Shown in pieces: positions 45,418-54,617 of a DNA stretch of 64,000 nt (within the stretch, counting starts at the first letter, position 1; each line of letters starts with the position of its first letter). The notes beneath the pieces are model-generated. The model did not search any database. It saw only the letters and a list, made by a program, of their open reading frames with translations, and was not told the origin of the DNA. The DNA comes from Beijerinckia indica subsp. indica ATCC 9039. Its GTDB lineage: Bacteria > Pseudomonadota > Alphaproteobacteria > Rhizobiales > Beijerinckiaceae. Position numbers and translations under genes: made by a program. The stretch spans positions 3,603,501 through 3,667,500 of the forward strand of contig NC_010581.1 in NCBI RefSeq assembly GCF_000019845.1, written 5' to 3'.

Positions 45418-45678
45418 ATGTCGGAAAAAGTCGTCAGTCTTCGCGGAGCCCATCCGGTCCAGTCATCGCAGCCGAATACGACGGTGATCGAGGAATTGGA
45501 ACGCCTGCTCGAGGCCGCCAAGGCCGGGGAAATCGTGGGACTTGCGGGCACTTACGTCCATAAAGACAAAGTGGTCACCTATTCCTATGCCGGCGCTGTC
45601 GGCAGCTATGCCATGCTGGGCGGTCTCGACTGCGTCAAGGAACGTCTGCTCCGCATTGCCATGTCTCAGGAAGGCTGA
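45418..45678 (+). CDS. Small conserved hypothetical protein
   Basis: 86 residues from ATG 45418 (45373 would add 15). TTVIEELERLLEAAKAGEIVGLAGTYVHKDKVVTYSYAGAVGSYAMLGGLDCVKERLL alternates helix and beta strands; phage- and chromosome-encoded relatives of this type are common in Alphaproteobacteria. No function known to me. Single gene, followed by a hairpin at 45818. Confidence 0.6.
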   Translation: MSEKVVSLRGAHPVQSSQPNTTVIEELERLLEAAKAGEIVGLAGTYVHKDKVVTYSYAGAVGSYAMLGGLDCVKERLLRIAMSQEG

Positions 45679-45817
45679 TCTCGAGCATCCCCCAGAAAGG
45701 CCCTTTTTGGGTGAACTTGATGTCAACAGGCTCCTTTAGCCGTTACCCGCACTGCCCTTTTTAGGCCGTCGGCAGGGGCGGAACGAGAGTCTCATCTCAT
45801 CCACACATCATGCATGC

Positions 45818-45852
45818 CAAAGCGAAACGCTTTCCCAAAGTGTTTCGCTTTG
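45818..45852 (+). terminator. Hairpin CAAAGCGAAAC / GTTTCGCTTTG
   Basis: 11-bp stem, 13-base loop, followed by CTTTT. Terminator-like; 140 bases after the previous stop. The rest of 45679-46028 shows no gene and only the mscL leader. Confidence 0.55.
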
Positions 45853-46028
45853 CTTTTATGTGTCTTCTCAGCGCCTCGTTTTGTACAAAAAATGCGCTAA
45901 ACCGCGATCATTTCGGCTCGACGCGCCTACACTATCATGATTTCCTGTCACAATGCTGTTCGTCCGATCCTCATCACGATGACGTGGCGGCATCTGGTTC
46001 CCTTCCGGGAGGGTTGAGGAGGTCATTG

Positions 46029-46454
46029 ATGTTCAAGGAATTTCGTGAATTCGCACTCAAGGGCAATGTGGTCGATCTGGCGATCGGCGTTATCATCGGC
46101 GCCGCATTCGGGAGAATTATCGACTCGCTCGTGAATGACATTATCATGCCTTTTTTCGGCGCCCTCGGCGGCCTCGATTTTTCCAATTATTTCTTCCCTC
46201 TCACCAAGGGTGTCACAGCCAGCTCACTCGCGGAAGCACGCCGGCAGGGCGCGGTCCTCGCCTGGGGTAATTTTCTGACCGTGGCGGTCAATTTCCTCAT
46301 CATTGCTTTCGTTCTGTTCTTGATCGTGCGCAGCATCAACACGTTCCGCAAGAGAGTCTTGAAGGAAAATCTCGAGGTTACCCCGCCCGCAAAACCACAA
46401 GACGTGGTGGTTCTCGAGGAAATCCGCGATCTGATTGCCGCGCGCCGCGCCTAA
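46029..46454 (+). CDS. mscL: Large-conductance mechanosensitive channel
   Basis: 141 residues from ATG 46029 (GAGGAGG upstream). [41 protein letters not shown] is the conserved N-terminal helix and first membrane segment; the second is [18 protein letters not shown], and the C-terminal helix [12 protein letters not shown] follows. Opens under hypo-osmotic shock. Full length. Confidence 0.97.
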   Translation: MFKEFREFALKGNVVDLAIGVIIGAAFGRIIDSLVNDIIMPFFGALGGLDFSNYFFPLTKGVTASSLAEARRQGAVLAWGNFLTVAVNFLIIAFVLFLIVRSINTFRKRVLKENLEVTPPAKPQDVVVLEEIRDLIAARRA

Positions 46455-46465
46455 TCCAATTGTCT

Positions 46466-46505
46466 CATCATGACGAGCGAAGCGAAAGTTTCGCTCGTCA
46501 TGATG
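46466..46505. terminator. 16-bp hairpin after mscL
   Basis: CATCATGACGAGCGAA and TTCGCTCGTCATGATG form a perfect stem with an eight-base loop, 12 bases after the mscL stop. No T-run. The remaining 225 bases to the aminotransferase gene hold nothing recognisable. Confidence 0.6.
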
Positions 46506-46730
46506 ATCCCCGGCAACTCGCTATCAAATTCCATAGAGAGATCAGACCAATTTGGGATCCACTATCTCGATCAGAGCTTATGATGTACACGGTATAGAGC
46601 GTCCAATATCTTGACGTGACTTTGGATTGCTTCGCTTTACGCGCAATCCCCTCTGATCCTGCCATAGGATCAGACCACTCATCATCATTCCCTCAGGATA
46701 AGTCGGAAGCATCCCGGCAGGTGGATCTCT

Positions 46731-47963
46731 ATGACGATAGAATTTTCGTCTTCGGTTGCCCTCCCCGTGGCACGTCCAGAACCCAGCCCTGAAGCCCTGG
46801 CCGCCCCGGAAAGCGGAATCGTTGAGGTTTTCGCTTATGGGCGCGGTCGTCAGGGCCTCATCCCTCTTTTCGTCGGAGAAGGGGATTTGCCGACGCCACC
46901 CTTCATTGTCGAGGCGGCTTCGCGCTCACTGACTGAGGGTGAAACCTTCTACACCTATCAGGCGGGCGTACCGGAACTCCGAGCGGCGATTGCCGCCTAT
47001 ATGTCCCGGCATTATGGCGCGATCTACGAGCGGACCGTCGCCCCTTTCAGTCCGGAGCAATTCTTCGTCACGATTGGCGGCATGCACGCGCTGCAAATCG
47101 CCTTGCGTCTCGTGGCGCGCGCCGACGAGGAGGTCATCGTGCCGACGCCGGCCTGGCCTAATTTCCATGGCGCCTTGAGCGTCCTCGGCGCCCGACCCAT
47201 CACCGTCCCCATGTTGTTTCAGAATAATGGGTCTCCTGGCTGGACCCTCGATTTTGATCGGATCGAGGCCAGCATCACACCAGCGACACGGTGTCTGATC
47301 GTTAATACGCCCTCCAATCCAACGGGCTGGGTGGCCAGCCTCAAGGATCTTGAAACCCTCCTCGCCTTAACGCGGCGGCACGGACTTTGGCTTGTTGCCG
47401 ATGAAATCTATGGCCGCATGACCTTCAACGGCGAGCGCGCGCCATCTTTTCACGATATCATGGAGAAGGATGACAATATCCTGTTTCTCCAAACTTTTTC
47501 CAAAAACTGGGCGATGACGGGATTGCGCCTCGGTTGGCTTGAGGCGCCGCGTTCCCTGGCGCCGATCATCGAGAATCTGATCCAATATTCCACATCTGGC
47601 GTCGCCGTGCCCTGGCAGCGGGCAGCGACCGTCGCCTTGGAACAAGGCGAGGATTTCTTTCAGCAGTCCTTGCGGCGCATACACCAGGGACGCACCATCC
47701 TTTATGAAGGCCTGAAAAAGACCGGGCGGATCATCGCCGCCGAACCCGAGGGCGCCTTTTATCTGTTCTGCAAGGTCATGGGAGAGACGGATACTCGCCA
47801 ACTCGCCTTGCGCTTGATTGACGAAGCCAATGTCGGCGTCGCGCCGGGAACAGCCTTCGGCCCAGGCGGCGAAGAATTCCTCCGGCTCTGCTTTGCACGT
47901 GACCCTGCCCTCCTCACGGAAGCCGTCCGCAGACTCAGCCTTTGGCTGGAACAACACGGCTAG
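46731..47963 (+). CDS. Class I/II PLP-dependent aminotransferase
   Basis: 410 residues. Fold-type I: GEGDLPTPPFIVEAASRSL, YQAGVPELRAAIAAYMSRHYG, NTPSNPTG, ADEIYGRMTFNG and the PLP lysine in TFSKNWAMTGLRLGW; substrate Arg in EEFLRLCFAR. Aspartate-aminotransferase-like, probably amino acid or keto acid metabolism, but the substrate cannot be fixed. Its stop codon merges with an AGCATC-type repeat. Confidence 0.88.
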   Translation: MTIEFSSSVALPVARPEPSPEALAAPESGIVEVFAYGRGRQGLIPLFVGEGDLPTPPFIVEAASRSLTEGETFYTYQAGVPELRAAIAAYMSRHYGAIYERTVAPFSPEQFFVTIGGMHALQIALRLVARADEEVIVPTPAWPNFHGALSVLGARPITVPMLFQNNGSPGWTLDFDRIEASITPATRCLIVNTPSNPTGWVASLKDLETLLALTRRHGLWLVADEIYGRMTFNGERAPSFHDIMEKDDNILFLQTFSKNWAMTGLRLGWLEAPRSLAPIIENLIQYSTSGVAVPWQRAATVALEQGEDFFQQSLRRIHQGRTILYEGLKKTGRIIAAEPEGAFYLFCKVMGETDTRQLALRLIDEANVGVAPGTAFGPGGEEFLRLCFARDPALLTEAVRRLSLWLEQHG

Positions 47964-48066
47964 AGCATCAGACCCAAAAGTGGCTCCCACTTTTAGGACC
48001 AATCTGATGCGTTTTCAAAAAAGATAGAGCATCAGACACGATTCTAATTTGAAAGTCTGATGCTCT
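47963..48066. repeat. Double AGCATC-type hairpin repeat
   Basis: AGAGCATCAGACCCAAAAGTG ... closing with TCTGATGC at 48003-48010, then AGAGCATCAGAC (48026-48037) with GTCTGATGCTCT (48055-48066). Members of the intergenic repeat family also seen at 29866, 36886, 48157 and 57887. Confidence 0.75.
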
Positions 48067-48156
48067 AAAACCCGGAAACGTTCGGGGTGACATCGTTTCA
48101 CATCATCCCAGAATGTATGCGCGCATGATGGGAGATTTTGGACACTGGCCCCAAAA

Positions 48157-48195
48157 CAAGAAACCCAAAAGTGACCGGCACTTTTGGGTTTCTTG
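48157..48195 (-). terminator. Terminator of hemA (17-bp stem)
   Basis: CAAGAAACCCAAAAGTG (48157-48173) and CACTTTTGGGTTTCTTG (48179-48195), with TTTTGG after it on the minus strand. It shares the CCCAAAAGTG core with 36886-36916 and 47970. Confidence 0.8.
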
Positions 48196-48226
48196 AAAAA
48201 TCTTCAGGCTCGGCCCGTCGCAAAGC

Positions 48227-49534
48227 CTATTCGGCGGCTTTCTTGAATTCGGGGAAAGTGCAGCGGGCTTCCTCCGTTTCCTTTTCCTTCTCGCGGCGGA
48301 AAGCGACAATCTTCGGCTCGGCGACAAAAGGCAGTTTCAAGGTCTGCCAGACATCGACCATGGCCTCGACGAGATGCACGACATGGGCATCCGTATGCAA
48401 GGGGCTCGGCGTGATACGCAGTCTTTCCGTGCCTTTTGCGACAGTCGGATAATTGATCGGCTGAATGTAAATATTGTGCCGTTCGAGCAGCATATCGGTG
48501 GCGGTCTTGCACAATTCCGCATCGCCCACGAGAACGGGCACGATATGCGAGGGATTGTTCATGACCGGCAAACCCGCCGCGCTCAGAGCATGCTTGGTCA
48601 GCATGGATTGGCGCTGGTGCTGGGCGCGCCATTCCTTGCCATCCTTCAGGAGGCGCACGGCGGCATGAGCGGCCGCGGCAACGGCGGGCGGCAGAGCCGT
48701 AGTAAAGATGAAAGACGGCGCATAGGAGCGCACGGCATCGATGATGGACTTACTCGCGGCAATATAGCCGCCGAGCGTGCCAAACCCCTTGGCAAGCGTC
48801 CCCTCGATCACGTCGATGCGGTCCATGACACCATCGCGCTCGCCAATGCCGCCACCATGCGGGCCATAAAGGCCGACCGCATGCACTTCATCCATATAGG
48901 TCATGGCATTATAGCGATCGGCGAGATCCGCGATCGCGGCGATTGGCGCGATATCGCCATTCATCGAATAGAGGCTTTCGAAGACGATGAGCTTGGCCTG
49001 GTCGGGATCCGCCGCCGCCAATAATTCCTCAAGATGGGCAAGATCATTGTGGCGGAAGATCTGCCGCTTGGCTGAGGACCGTCTGATCCCCTCGATCATC
49101 GAATTATGATTGAGCTGATCAGAAAGGATCAGGCAATTGGGCAACAGGTCGGCGATGGTCGAAATAGCCGCGAGATTGGAGATCCAGCCAGAGGTAAAGA
49201 CGAGAGCCGCAGGCTTGTCGTGCAGGCTGGCGAGTTCGTCTTCGAGCTGCACCAAGGGATGATTGGTGCCGGAAATATTGCGGGTGCCGCCAGCGCCGAC
49301 ACCGTACCGGGACGCAGCCTCGCTCATGGCGGCGATGACATCCGGGTGCCGGCCCATGCAGAGATAATCGTTGGAGCACCAGATGACGACATCTTCGATT
49401 CTATCGGGCGCGCGATGCCAACGAGCGACGGGATAGGTAGCGGCGTCGCGTTCGAGATCAGCAAAGACCCGATAGCGCCGCTCTGCCTTGAGCCGCAGGA
49501 TCGCGTCGTCAAAAAATTGGCCGTACTCTATCAT
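48227..49534 (-). CDS. hemA: 5-aminolevulinate synthase
   Basis: Condenses glycine with succinyl-CoA, the first step of haem synthesis by the C4 route of Alphaproteobacteria. 435 residues, somewhat longer than the usual 405 because of a charged C-terminal tail. [58 protein letters not shown] (Asp215) and the PLP lysine Lys249 in [19 protein letters not shown] 49534. Confidence 0.97.
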   Translation of the reverse strand: MIEYGQFFDDAILRLKAERRYRVFADLERDAATYPVARWHRAPDRIEDVVIWCSNDYLCMGRHPDVIAAMSEAASRYGVGAGGTRNISGTNHPLVQLEDELASLHDKPAALVFTSGWISNLAAISTIADLLPNCLILSDQLNHNSMIEGIRRSSAKRQIFRHNDLAHLEELLAAADPDQAKLIVFESLYSMNGDIAPIAAIADLADRYNAMTYMDEVHAVGLYGPHGGGIGERDGVMDRIDVIEGTLAKGFGTLGGYIAASKSIIDAVRSYAPSFIFTTALPPAVAAAAHAAVRLLKDGKEWRAQHQRQSMLTKHALSAAGLPVMNNPSHIVPVLVGDAELCKTATDMLLERHNIYIQPINYPTVAKGTERLRITPSPLHTDAHVVHLVEAMVDVWQTLKLPFVAEPKIVAFRREKEKETEEARCTFPEFKKAAE

Positions 49535-49868
49535 GGGATATTTGCCAGTCCTGCTGCCCCGGTTTCGGGCCGGAGGTGGAAGAGCCGTACGCCCAGTCCC
49601 CGCGTCTGGACGACTCTGAGGTTGATAAAGGTTTTATCACTCTATCAAAAGCCCTTCCCAAGCGGCCAATAGTCTCATGGCCAGAATGGGAAGCGAAGAT
49701 GCTTGTGACAGGAGCCGCGCAATTATGCAAGTCGTGAATGAAATTTAGCTTTACAGATTCATTTGAATGCCGCCATGCTCTAATATTGAGCATATTTGCC
49801 AAGCTCGCGCTTTCGCCTCGAAAGGCTTTGGACCAAGGTCCGCATGGGGCAAGCCTGGACGTTCTAGC
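49535..49868. other. hemA upstream region
   Basis: 334 bases. Must hold the hemA promoter. GGTTTTATCACTCTATCAAAAG near 49630 is a palindrome-like stretch. No FNR box (TTGAT-N4-ATCAA) that I could confirm, and no gene. Confidence 0.4.
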
Positions 49869-49897
49869 AAAAAGGCGACCGGAGAAAACCGGCCGCC
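49869..49897 (-). terminator. Terminator of the first Gly-rich gene
   Basis: On the minus strand GGCGGCCGG-TTTT-CTCCGGTCGCC is followed by TTTTT. The paralogue has an almost identical one at 50797-50825. Confidence 0.8.
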
Positions 49898-49935
49898 CTT
49901 GATTCCAGGCAATCCTTGCTGATCGCCACAAAAGA

Positions 49936-50520
49936 TCAGGGGCTTACAGTGCCCCTCGCGCGACCACCACTCACTTTGCAGGAACAGCCTCCGCCAATAT
50001 AGCCGGACTGCCGTAAGGTGCAGATCCGCACTGCCGTCGTGCAGGAATGGCCGATACCTCCCTCGCCCATGCTGCGGCCCGTGGTCACCGGCGCCGTAGG
50101 AACCGAGGCCACATAACCGCCGCCGGGATAGCCATATCCGTAGCCATAAGAATAGGGATAATCATAGCCATAGCTATAATCGTAAGGATAATCCCAACCC
50201 CAGCCCGAATTCCACAGGCCGGGACCGGCAAGGCCCACGCCAAGGCCATAATAGGGCCAATAGCCGCCGCCCCAACCCCAGCGGCCACCACGCCAACCAC
50301 CACCGCGCCAGCCTCCGCCCCAACCGCCGCCATGCCAGCCGCCGCCATGCCAGCCGCCGCCTCCCCAGCCACCGCCGCCGTGGAAACCACCACCACCACC
50401 GTGGAAACCGCCGCCGCCGCCACCGATGAAACCACCCCCGTTGCGCGCCTCGGCCTGAGAACTAACAGCCAGAGCCAAGGCCAATGCGGCAACCGCAATG
50501 GCTGATCCTAAACGTTTCAT
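49936..50520 (-). CDS. Exported Gly-rich protein with Cys module (copy 1)
   Basis: 194 residues from ATG 50520 (the longer frame to 50685 lacks a signal). Signal peptide MKRLGSAIAVAALALALAVSSQAEA, then a Gly/His/Trp-rich region (FHGGGGWGGGGWHGGGWHG), a Tyr/Gly/Pro-rich region (YPYDYSYGYDYPYSYGYGY) and a C-terminal module GIGHSCTTAVRICTLRQSGYIGGGCSCKVSGGRARG with four to five Cys. Tandem paralogue of 50852-51451. The His-rich part could bind metal. Function unknown. Confidence 0.75.
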   Translation of the reverse strand: MKRLGSAIAVAALALALAVSSQAEARNGGGFIGGGGGGFHGGGGGFHGGGGWGGGGWHGGGWHGGGWGGGWRGGGWRGGRWGWGGGYWPYYGLGVGLAGPGLWNSGWGWDYPYDYSYGYDYPYSYGYGYGYPGGGYVASVPTAPVTTGRSMGEGGIGHSCTTAVRICTLRQSGYIGGGCSCKVSGGRARGTVSP

Positions 50521-50609
50521 GATGGAGTCCTTACTTGGCGTTCTTCCTCGAATGTGCATGTTCTTACGAGAAGAACATTGCTGAGGAAAACAGCAAAAAT
50601 CGTCAGGAA

Positions 50610-50634
50610 AACGGTGAGAGACTACCACGATTCC
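50610..50634 (-). promoter_or_regulatory. EcfG-like promoter of Gly-rich copy 1
   Basis: On the minus strand GGAAT, 16-base spacer, CGTT, 90 bases before the ATG; one mismatch to the GGAAC box. The same geometry as upstream of copy 2. The rest of 50521-50796 shows no gene. Confidence 0.45.
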
Positions 50635-50796
50635 ACCCGAATGCCTGCGCTTCTTTCCCGCATAAAACCGTGACCCTTTCGGCACAATCGCCTGTTTCCA
50701 ATCTGCTTGTGTTCATGAATGCTGGCACCACGGCAGATCTCTCTTGCGTGGCGGTTTCAAGCTGTGATTTTTAGGCTTCTTTTTCAAGGTGCCATT

Positions 50797-50825
50797 AAAA
50801 AGGCGGCCGGAGAAAACCAGCCGCC
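50797..50825 (-). terminator. Terminator of the second Gly-rich gene
   Basis: GGCGGCTGG-TTTTCT-CCGGCCGCC on the minus strand, then TTTTTAA. Confidence 0.8.
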
Positions 50826-50851
50826 GCTGTCCGATCATGATAGTATCTTGA

Positions 50852-51451
50852 TTAAGGGCTGACGGTACCCCGGGCGCGGCCGCCGCTGACCCTGCAGGAA
50901 CATCCCCCGCCAATATAGCCGGATTCTTTCAAGAGACACGTCCTGACGGGCGTTGTGCAGTAATTACCAATGCTCCCGCCAACTGCCACGCTGCGTCCCG
51001 TCTGCAGTGTCCCCGGAGCGACGTAACCAGCAGTGGGGTAGCTGTAACCATAGTAGGGATAATCATAGCCATAACCATAGCCATAATCATAAGGATAACC
51101 CCACAGGCCTGTGCCGAAACCATAACCTGTGCCCAAACCATAATAAGGCCAGAAGCCACTGCTGGCGACCACACGACGGCCATGCCATCCGCCGCCCCAT
51201 CCGGGACCACGCCAGCCACCGCCCCAGCCGGCACCGCGCCAGCCGCCATTCCAGCCGCCGCCATGCCAACCGCCCCCATGCCAGCCGCCGCCTCCCCAGC
51301 CACCGCCACCACCGTGCCAACCACCGCCGCCGCCGTGGAAACCACCACCACCACCCATGAAACCACCCCCATTGCGCGCCTCAGCCTGAGAACTCAAAGC
51401 CAGAGCCACGGCCAGCGCGGAGGCCGCCAAGACCGATCCGAAACGATTCAT
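50852..51451 (-). CDS. Exported Gly-rich protein with Cys module (copy 2)
   Basis: 199 residues from ATG 51451 (AAGGAA upstream). Signal peptide with ASALAVALALSSQAEA, Gly/His/Trp-rich (GGGWHGGGGGWGGGGWHGG) and Tyr-rich parts, and a C-terminus GSIGNYCTTPVRTCLLKESGYIGGGCSCRVSGGRARGTVSP almost the same as in copy 1. The end of the two proteins is far more conserved than the repeats, which suggests the Cys module is the functional part. Confidence 0.75.
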   Translation of the reverse strand: MNRFGSVLAASALAVALALSSQAEARNGGGFMGGGGGFHGGGGGWHGGGGGWGGGGWHGGGWHGGGWNGGWRGAGWGGGWRGPGWGGGWHGRRVVASSGFWPYYGLGTGYGFGTGLWGYPYDYGYGYGYDYPYYGYSYPTAGYVAPGTLQTGRSVAVGGSIGNYCTTPVRTCLLKESGYIGGGCSCRVSGGRARGTVSP

Positions 51452-51541
51452 GACGAATTCCTTCATTGTCATTCACTCCCTCGGAAGCGAATGTCCGCGA
51501 CAAAAGGACAATGCGAGGGAGGCAGCGAAAATTGTCATGAA

Positions 51542-51566
51542 AACGTCGAGCGAACAGGACAGTTCC
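51542..51566 (-). promoter_or_regulatory. EcfG-type promoter of Gly-rich copy 2
   Basis: On the minus strand GGAAC (51566-51562), 16-base spacer, CGTT (51545-51542), about 90 bases before the ATG. Fits the GGAAC-N16/17-cGTT consensus exactly. Confidence 0.65.
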
Positions 51567-51977
51567 GCCTACCACATGCATCTTTCCAAAACAAAACCAC
51601 ACCTTGTGATGACGGCTCATTCATCGCCAATGTTTACGACAAGACGTAGGCTTCGCGCAGGCTTCGGAGTCTAGGCTATTTTCCTGACCGAACCGTCACA
51701 GCACGGTCCGATCAATCGCCATTATGAATAGAACCTGAGTATCATGACGAGAAAGATGAGATTCATCATTATCGTTTCGCAGGAACTTTGATCGCTCAAC
51801 CAGACCGTAAAGTCGATCACACGACTCCACCGTTCTGTACGCGACCATCAGCTTCGAGCCTTATGATCATTGATGCCGATACTTTGAAAATCCACCTTCT
51901 CTCTTTTGGCGACACAAAGTTTTCATCACACAATGATCCCCGCTTCAGGGATCACGCTCTAATCCTGTGAGAGACCA
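51567..51977. other. Intergenic region before the glycosyltransferase-like gene
   Basis: About 410 bases between divergent genes, with no supported frame and no repeat family member. Confidence 0.4.
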
Positions 51978-52784
51978 ATGGAACAAATGTCCCCGCTCAA
52001 TTCCGTCAAAAAGCCTTATCGTCCGTTGATCTTTCTCGCGACGCCCTGTTTCGGTGGCCTCGTCTCTCAACATTACATGCAATCCGTCCTGAGCCTCGTC
52101 CAGTTCGGCGGGCAAGCGGGCTTTGACATCACGCTCGCACTTCTCGGTCATGACTCGCTCATCACACGCAGTCGCAACACATTGATTGCGCAATTTCTGC
52201 AGCATACCGAAGCAACACATCTTTTGTTCGTGGACGCCGATATTGCCTTCGACCCCGAGCAAGTCTTCCACATGCTCGCCTTCGATCAGGATTTCGTCGC
52301 CGGCATCTATCCCTTGAAAGTCATCGATTGGACGCAACCAGCCATCAAACGCGTTGCCATGCGGGAAGAAAGTTTCGAGACGGCCGCCCTGCATTATGTA
52401 GGCTCACTCGAAACCGGCCAGGCCTTGGAACGCAAGGGACGTTTTGCGACAGGCATCTATTGTGGCGGCGGTTTCATGCTCCTGAAACGGCAAGTGGTCA
52501 CACGCTTGATCGAGGCCTATCCTCAGAGCCGCTACAAAAATGTGCATGCTTTCTCGAACGCCAAAGCTGAGAACAATTACGCTCTCTTTGAATGTCTGAT
52601 CGATAAAGAGACCGAAGCCTATGTCAGCGAGGATTTCGGGTTTTGCCAGAAATGGCGCGATATCGGCGGCCGCATCTGGCTCGATACCGAAGGCCGTCTC
52701 ACCCATATCGGATCGTATCAATTCTCCGGCAGGCCGGCCCATCGCTATGCGGGCCCACCTTTGAACCTGGCCCTAGCGCAATAA
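51978..52784 (+). CDS. GT-A-like glycosyltransferase family protein
   Basis: 268 residues, ATG 51978 after GAGAGACC. IFLATPCFGGLVSQHYMQSVLSL, LLGHDSLITRSRNTLIAQFL and the metal-binding-like LFVDADIAFDPEQVFHML (DAD) fit a GT-A nucleotide-sugar fold. CGGGFMLLKRQVVTRLIEAYP and AYVSEDFGFCQKWRDIGGRIWLDTEGRLTHIGSYQFSG complete it. Probably adds a sugar to an envelope glycan; no glycan gene cluster adjoins it. Confidence 0.7.
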   Translation: MEQMSPLNSVKKPYRPLIFLATPCFGGLVSQHYMQSVLSLVQFGGQAGFDITLALLGHDSLITRSRNTLIAQFLQHTEATHLLFVDADIAFDPEQVFHMLAFDQDFVAGIYPLKVIDWTQPAIKRVAMREESFETAALHYVGSLETGQALERKGRFATGIYCGGGFMLLKRQVVTRLIEAYPQSRYKNVHAFSNAKAENNYALFECLIDKETEAYVSEDFGFCQKWRDIGGRIWLDTEGRLTHIGSYQFSGRPAHRYAGPPLNLALAQ

Positions 52785-53735
52785 GAGGAAGACACGCCCG
52801 CTGCGTCTATGCGGAGGCTGACAAAGCCGCCGCAATGGATGGAACGCGCTCGCTGTCGAGAATGGTTTACCGCATCCAACAAGGAAGCAACCACGCTTGT
52901 GCATCCAAATCATTGAAGGGTATTTTTGATGCGTCGCATTCTAGGACATGATCCATTGAAAGACCAGGCATCACGCTGCACAGCGCCGATGCTTTTCTTG
53001 AACATGCCCAAAGGAATCGCGAAAAAGTGACTCTTCGGGGAGAAAAGCGACGCGCTTCACGACCAGGCCGGCTTAATTTTTTCCATACTCTTGGAAGAGG
53101 GATGACAACAGCCAAAGACACTGATGTCATCCTTATGGACAAGACATGGAACTGACATATCCATCGTCCATTATTTTGATATCTCATACCAAGGGTCGCG
53201 GAGGCCCTTGGTCCAATCTTGAATTTTCGTTTTTCAGAGTGTTAACGAAAATTCAAGAGTAGCTTATCCAAGAATAGCTTATCAATGAGTGCATCATTCC
53301 GGGACATGTTTCGCCCGAAGGGGATCAAGAAAAGCCTCCCAGCGCGAGGGCATTCTTTTTGACCGATGGCATTGCTGATGACGAACTGTTCCGATTCGTC
53401 TCAGTCAAAAGAAAGTTTAATTCCTTTAGACGAAGGCCAGCTTCGACGAGGGGCTAGCTTGCTTTTTTAAAAAAATGGAGTGAACAATCACGACTGTTCC
53501 GCTAGCCGTTCGTCGCAACCGTTGGCATAAGACAAAACAGCCTTTTCTTCACAAAAATGTCATTCCCTCGCAGATTATCGTGCGGGGCCTATAAACGCAT
53601 TTGCGATGAAGAGGTTGCATGCTTGCGGATACAGAATTGTTTGCCGCGTCGCAATGTCTCATCATGACCAAAGCTTAATTTGAATGCGGACGGGACTCTT
53701 CCTATTTGTTTGCGATCCTCTTGCTGGAGTGAACC
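52785..53735. other. Long intergenic region with a partial three-hairpin repeat
   Basis: 950 bases without a convincing gene. Frames at 52867-53187 and elsewhere show no domain. The repeat at 53186-53257 is the only recognisable element. Confidence 0.5.
53186..53257. repeat. Three-hairpin repeat, degenerate copy 3
   Basis: ACCAAGGG (53188-53195) pairs with CCCTTGGT (53205-53212), and CTTGAATTTTCGTT (53218-53231) with AACGAAAATTCAAG (53244-53257). The third hairpin is lost. The loop orientation is that of copy 1 (TTTCAGAG-type). Confidence 0.8.
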
Positions 53736-54401
53736 ATGAAGACGCGCTTACCCCTCGTTCTTGCTTTCACCGCCGTCGTCGGTTCCGGCGTCGCCTGGGC
53801 GGTTACGCCGGAGACTCCTGCCGCGCAGCCTCCGGCCGAAAAGGCTCATGCCGAACACGAGAATAACCATGAACATGAAGGCCCCCGCTTCTCGGCGGAG
53901 GATCGCGCAGCCTTTAACGATGCTCGGATCGCCGCCCTGCACGCTGGCTTGAAACTGTCCCCCGATCAGGAAAAGCTTTGGCCCAATCTCGAAACGGCCT
54001 TGCGCAACGCCATCAAATCTTTTGGCGAACTCTACAAACAACGCCAGGAAGAGCGCGCAGAGCAAAAAGAGCAGCCCCGCCCGCGCAATCCGGTCGCCTT
54101 CCTGCGCCGTTTGAGCGATATTGAATTGGCTCATGGCAATGCTGCAAAGGCTGTGGCCGACGCCGCGTCGCCCTTGTATGATACACTGACACAAGAGCAA
54201 AAGAATCGCCTGCCCTTCCTTCTCCGTGGCTTACACCGGAGCTGGATCCATGAGCATTTCGGCATGATGGGGGGATTTGGCGGACGCGGTCCCTGGCAGC
54301 GTGGCCCTGAGGGACGGTCCGAAATGAAAGAGCATAATCATGACCACGATGAGCATGATCATGATCACCATCATGATCACGACAATGATGATGAGGAGTA
54401 A
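53736..54401 (+). CDS. Spy/CpxP-like LTXXQ periplasmic protein with His-rich tail
   Basis: 221 residues. Signal peptide MKTRLPLVLAFTAVVGSGVAWA. Two LTXXQ-like motifs, LSPDQEKLWPNLETAL and LTQEQKNRLPFLLRGL, separated by a long helix, as in Spy/CpxP chaperones and metal-stress sensors. The N-terminus (HAEHENNHEHEGP) and C-terminus (NHDHDEHDHDHHHDHDNDDEE) are His/Asp-rich, so metal binding is likely. Single gene ended by a strong terminator. Confidence 0.85.
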   Translation: MKTRLPLVLAFTAVVGSGVAWAVTPETPAAQPPAEKAHAEHENNHEHEGPRFSAEDRAAFNDARIAALHAGLKLSPDQEKLWPNLETALRNAIKSFGELYKQRQEERAEQKEQPRPRNPVAFLRRLSDIELAHGNAAKAVADAASPLYDTLTQEQKNRLPFLLRGLHRSWIHEHFGMMGGFGGRGPWQRGPEGRSEMKEHNHDHDEHDHDHHHDHDNDDEE

Positions 54402-54474
54402 GATCCGTTCGGAAAGAGCCGAAGTTTTTGCCGACAGCAAAAGCTCTTAAAAACGAGAACTCAAGGTTCCATCA

Positions 54475-54508
54475 AAAAGGGCGGATCGGCATGCCGATCC
54501 GCCCTTTT
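54475..54508. terminator. Perfect 34-bp palindromic bidirectional terminator
   Basis: Arms AAAAGGGCGGATCGGCA (54475-54491) and its exact reverse complement (54492-54508), A-run before and T-run after, between two convergent genes. Confidence 0.92.
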
Positions 54509-54617
54509 GTTCATGTCCTCTCAAGCTTTTTCGGGGCTCGGAGAATCAGGAAAAAGATTCAAAAGTCCTACCTGTGCATTCCTATCCGCAAACCTCAGGA
54601 TAGACTGGCCACAATGT

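Noticed and set aside
50047..51360. Plus- and minus-strand frames opposite or overlapping the Gly-rich genes
   Set aside because: Repetitive GGC/GCC codons keep all frames open; only the frames with signal peptides and Cys modules are supported.
52867..53187. Minus-strand frame of 106 codons in a long gap
   Set aside because: No recognisable domain, no ribosome site, and it overlaps the start of a hairpin repeat.
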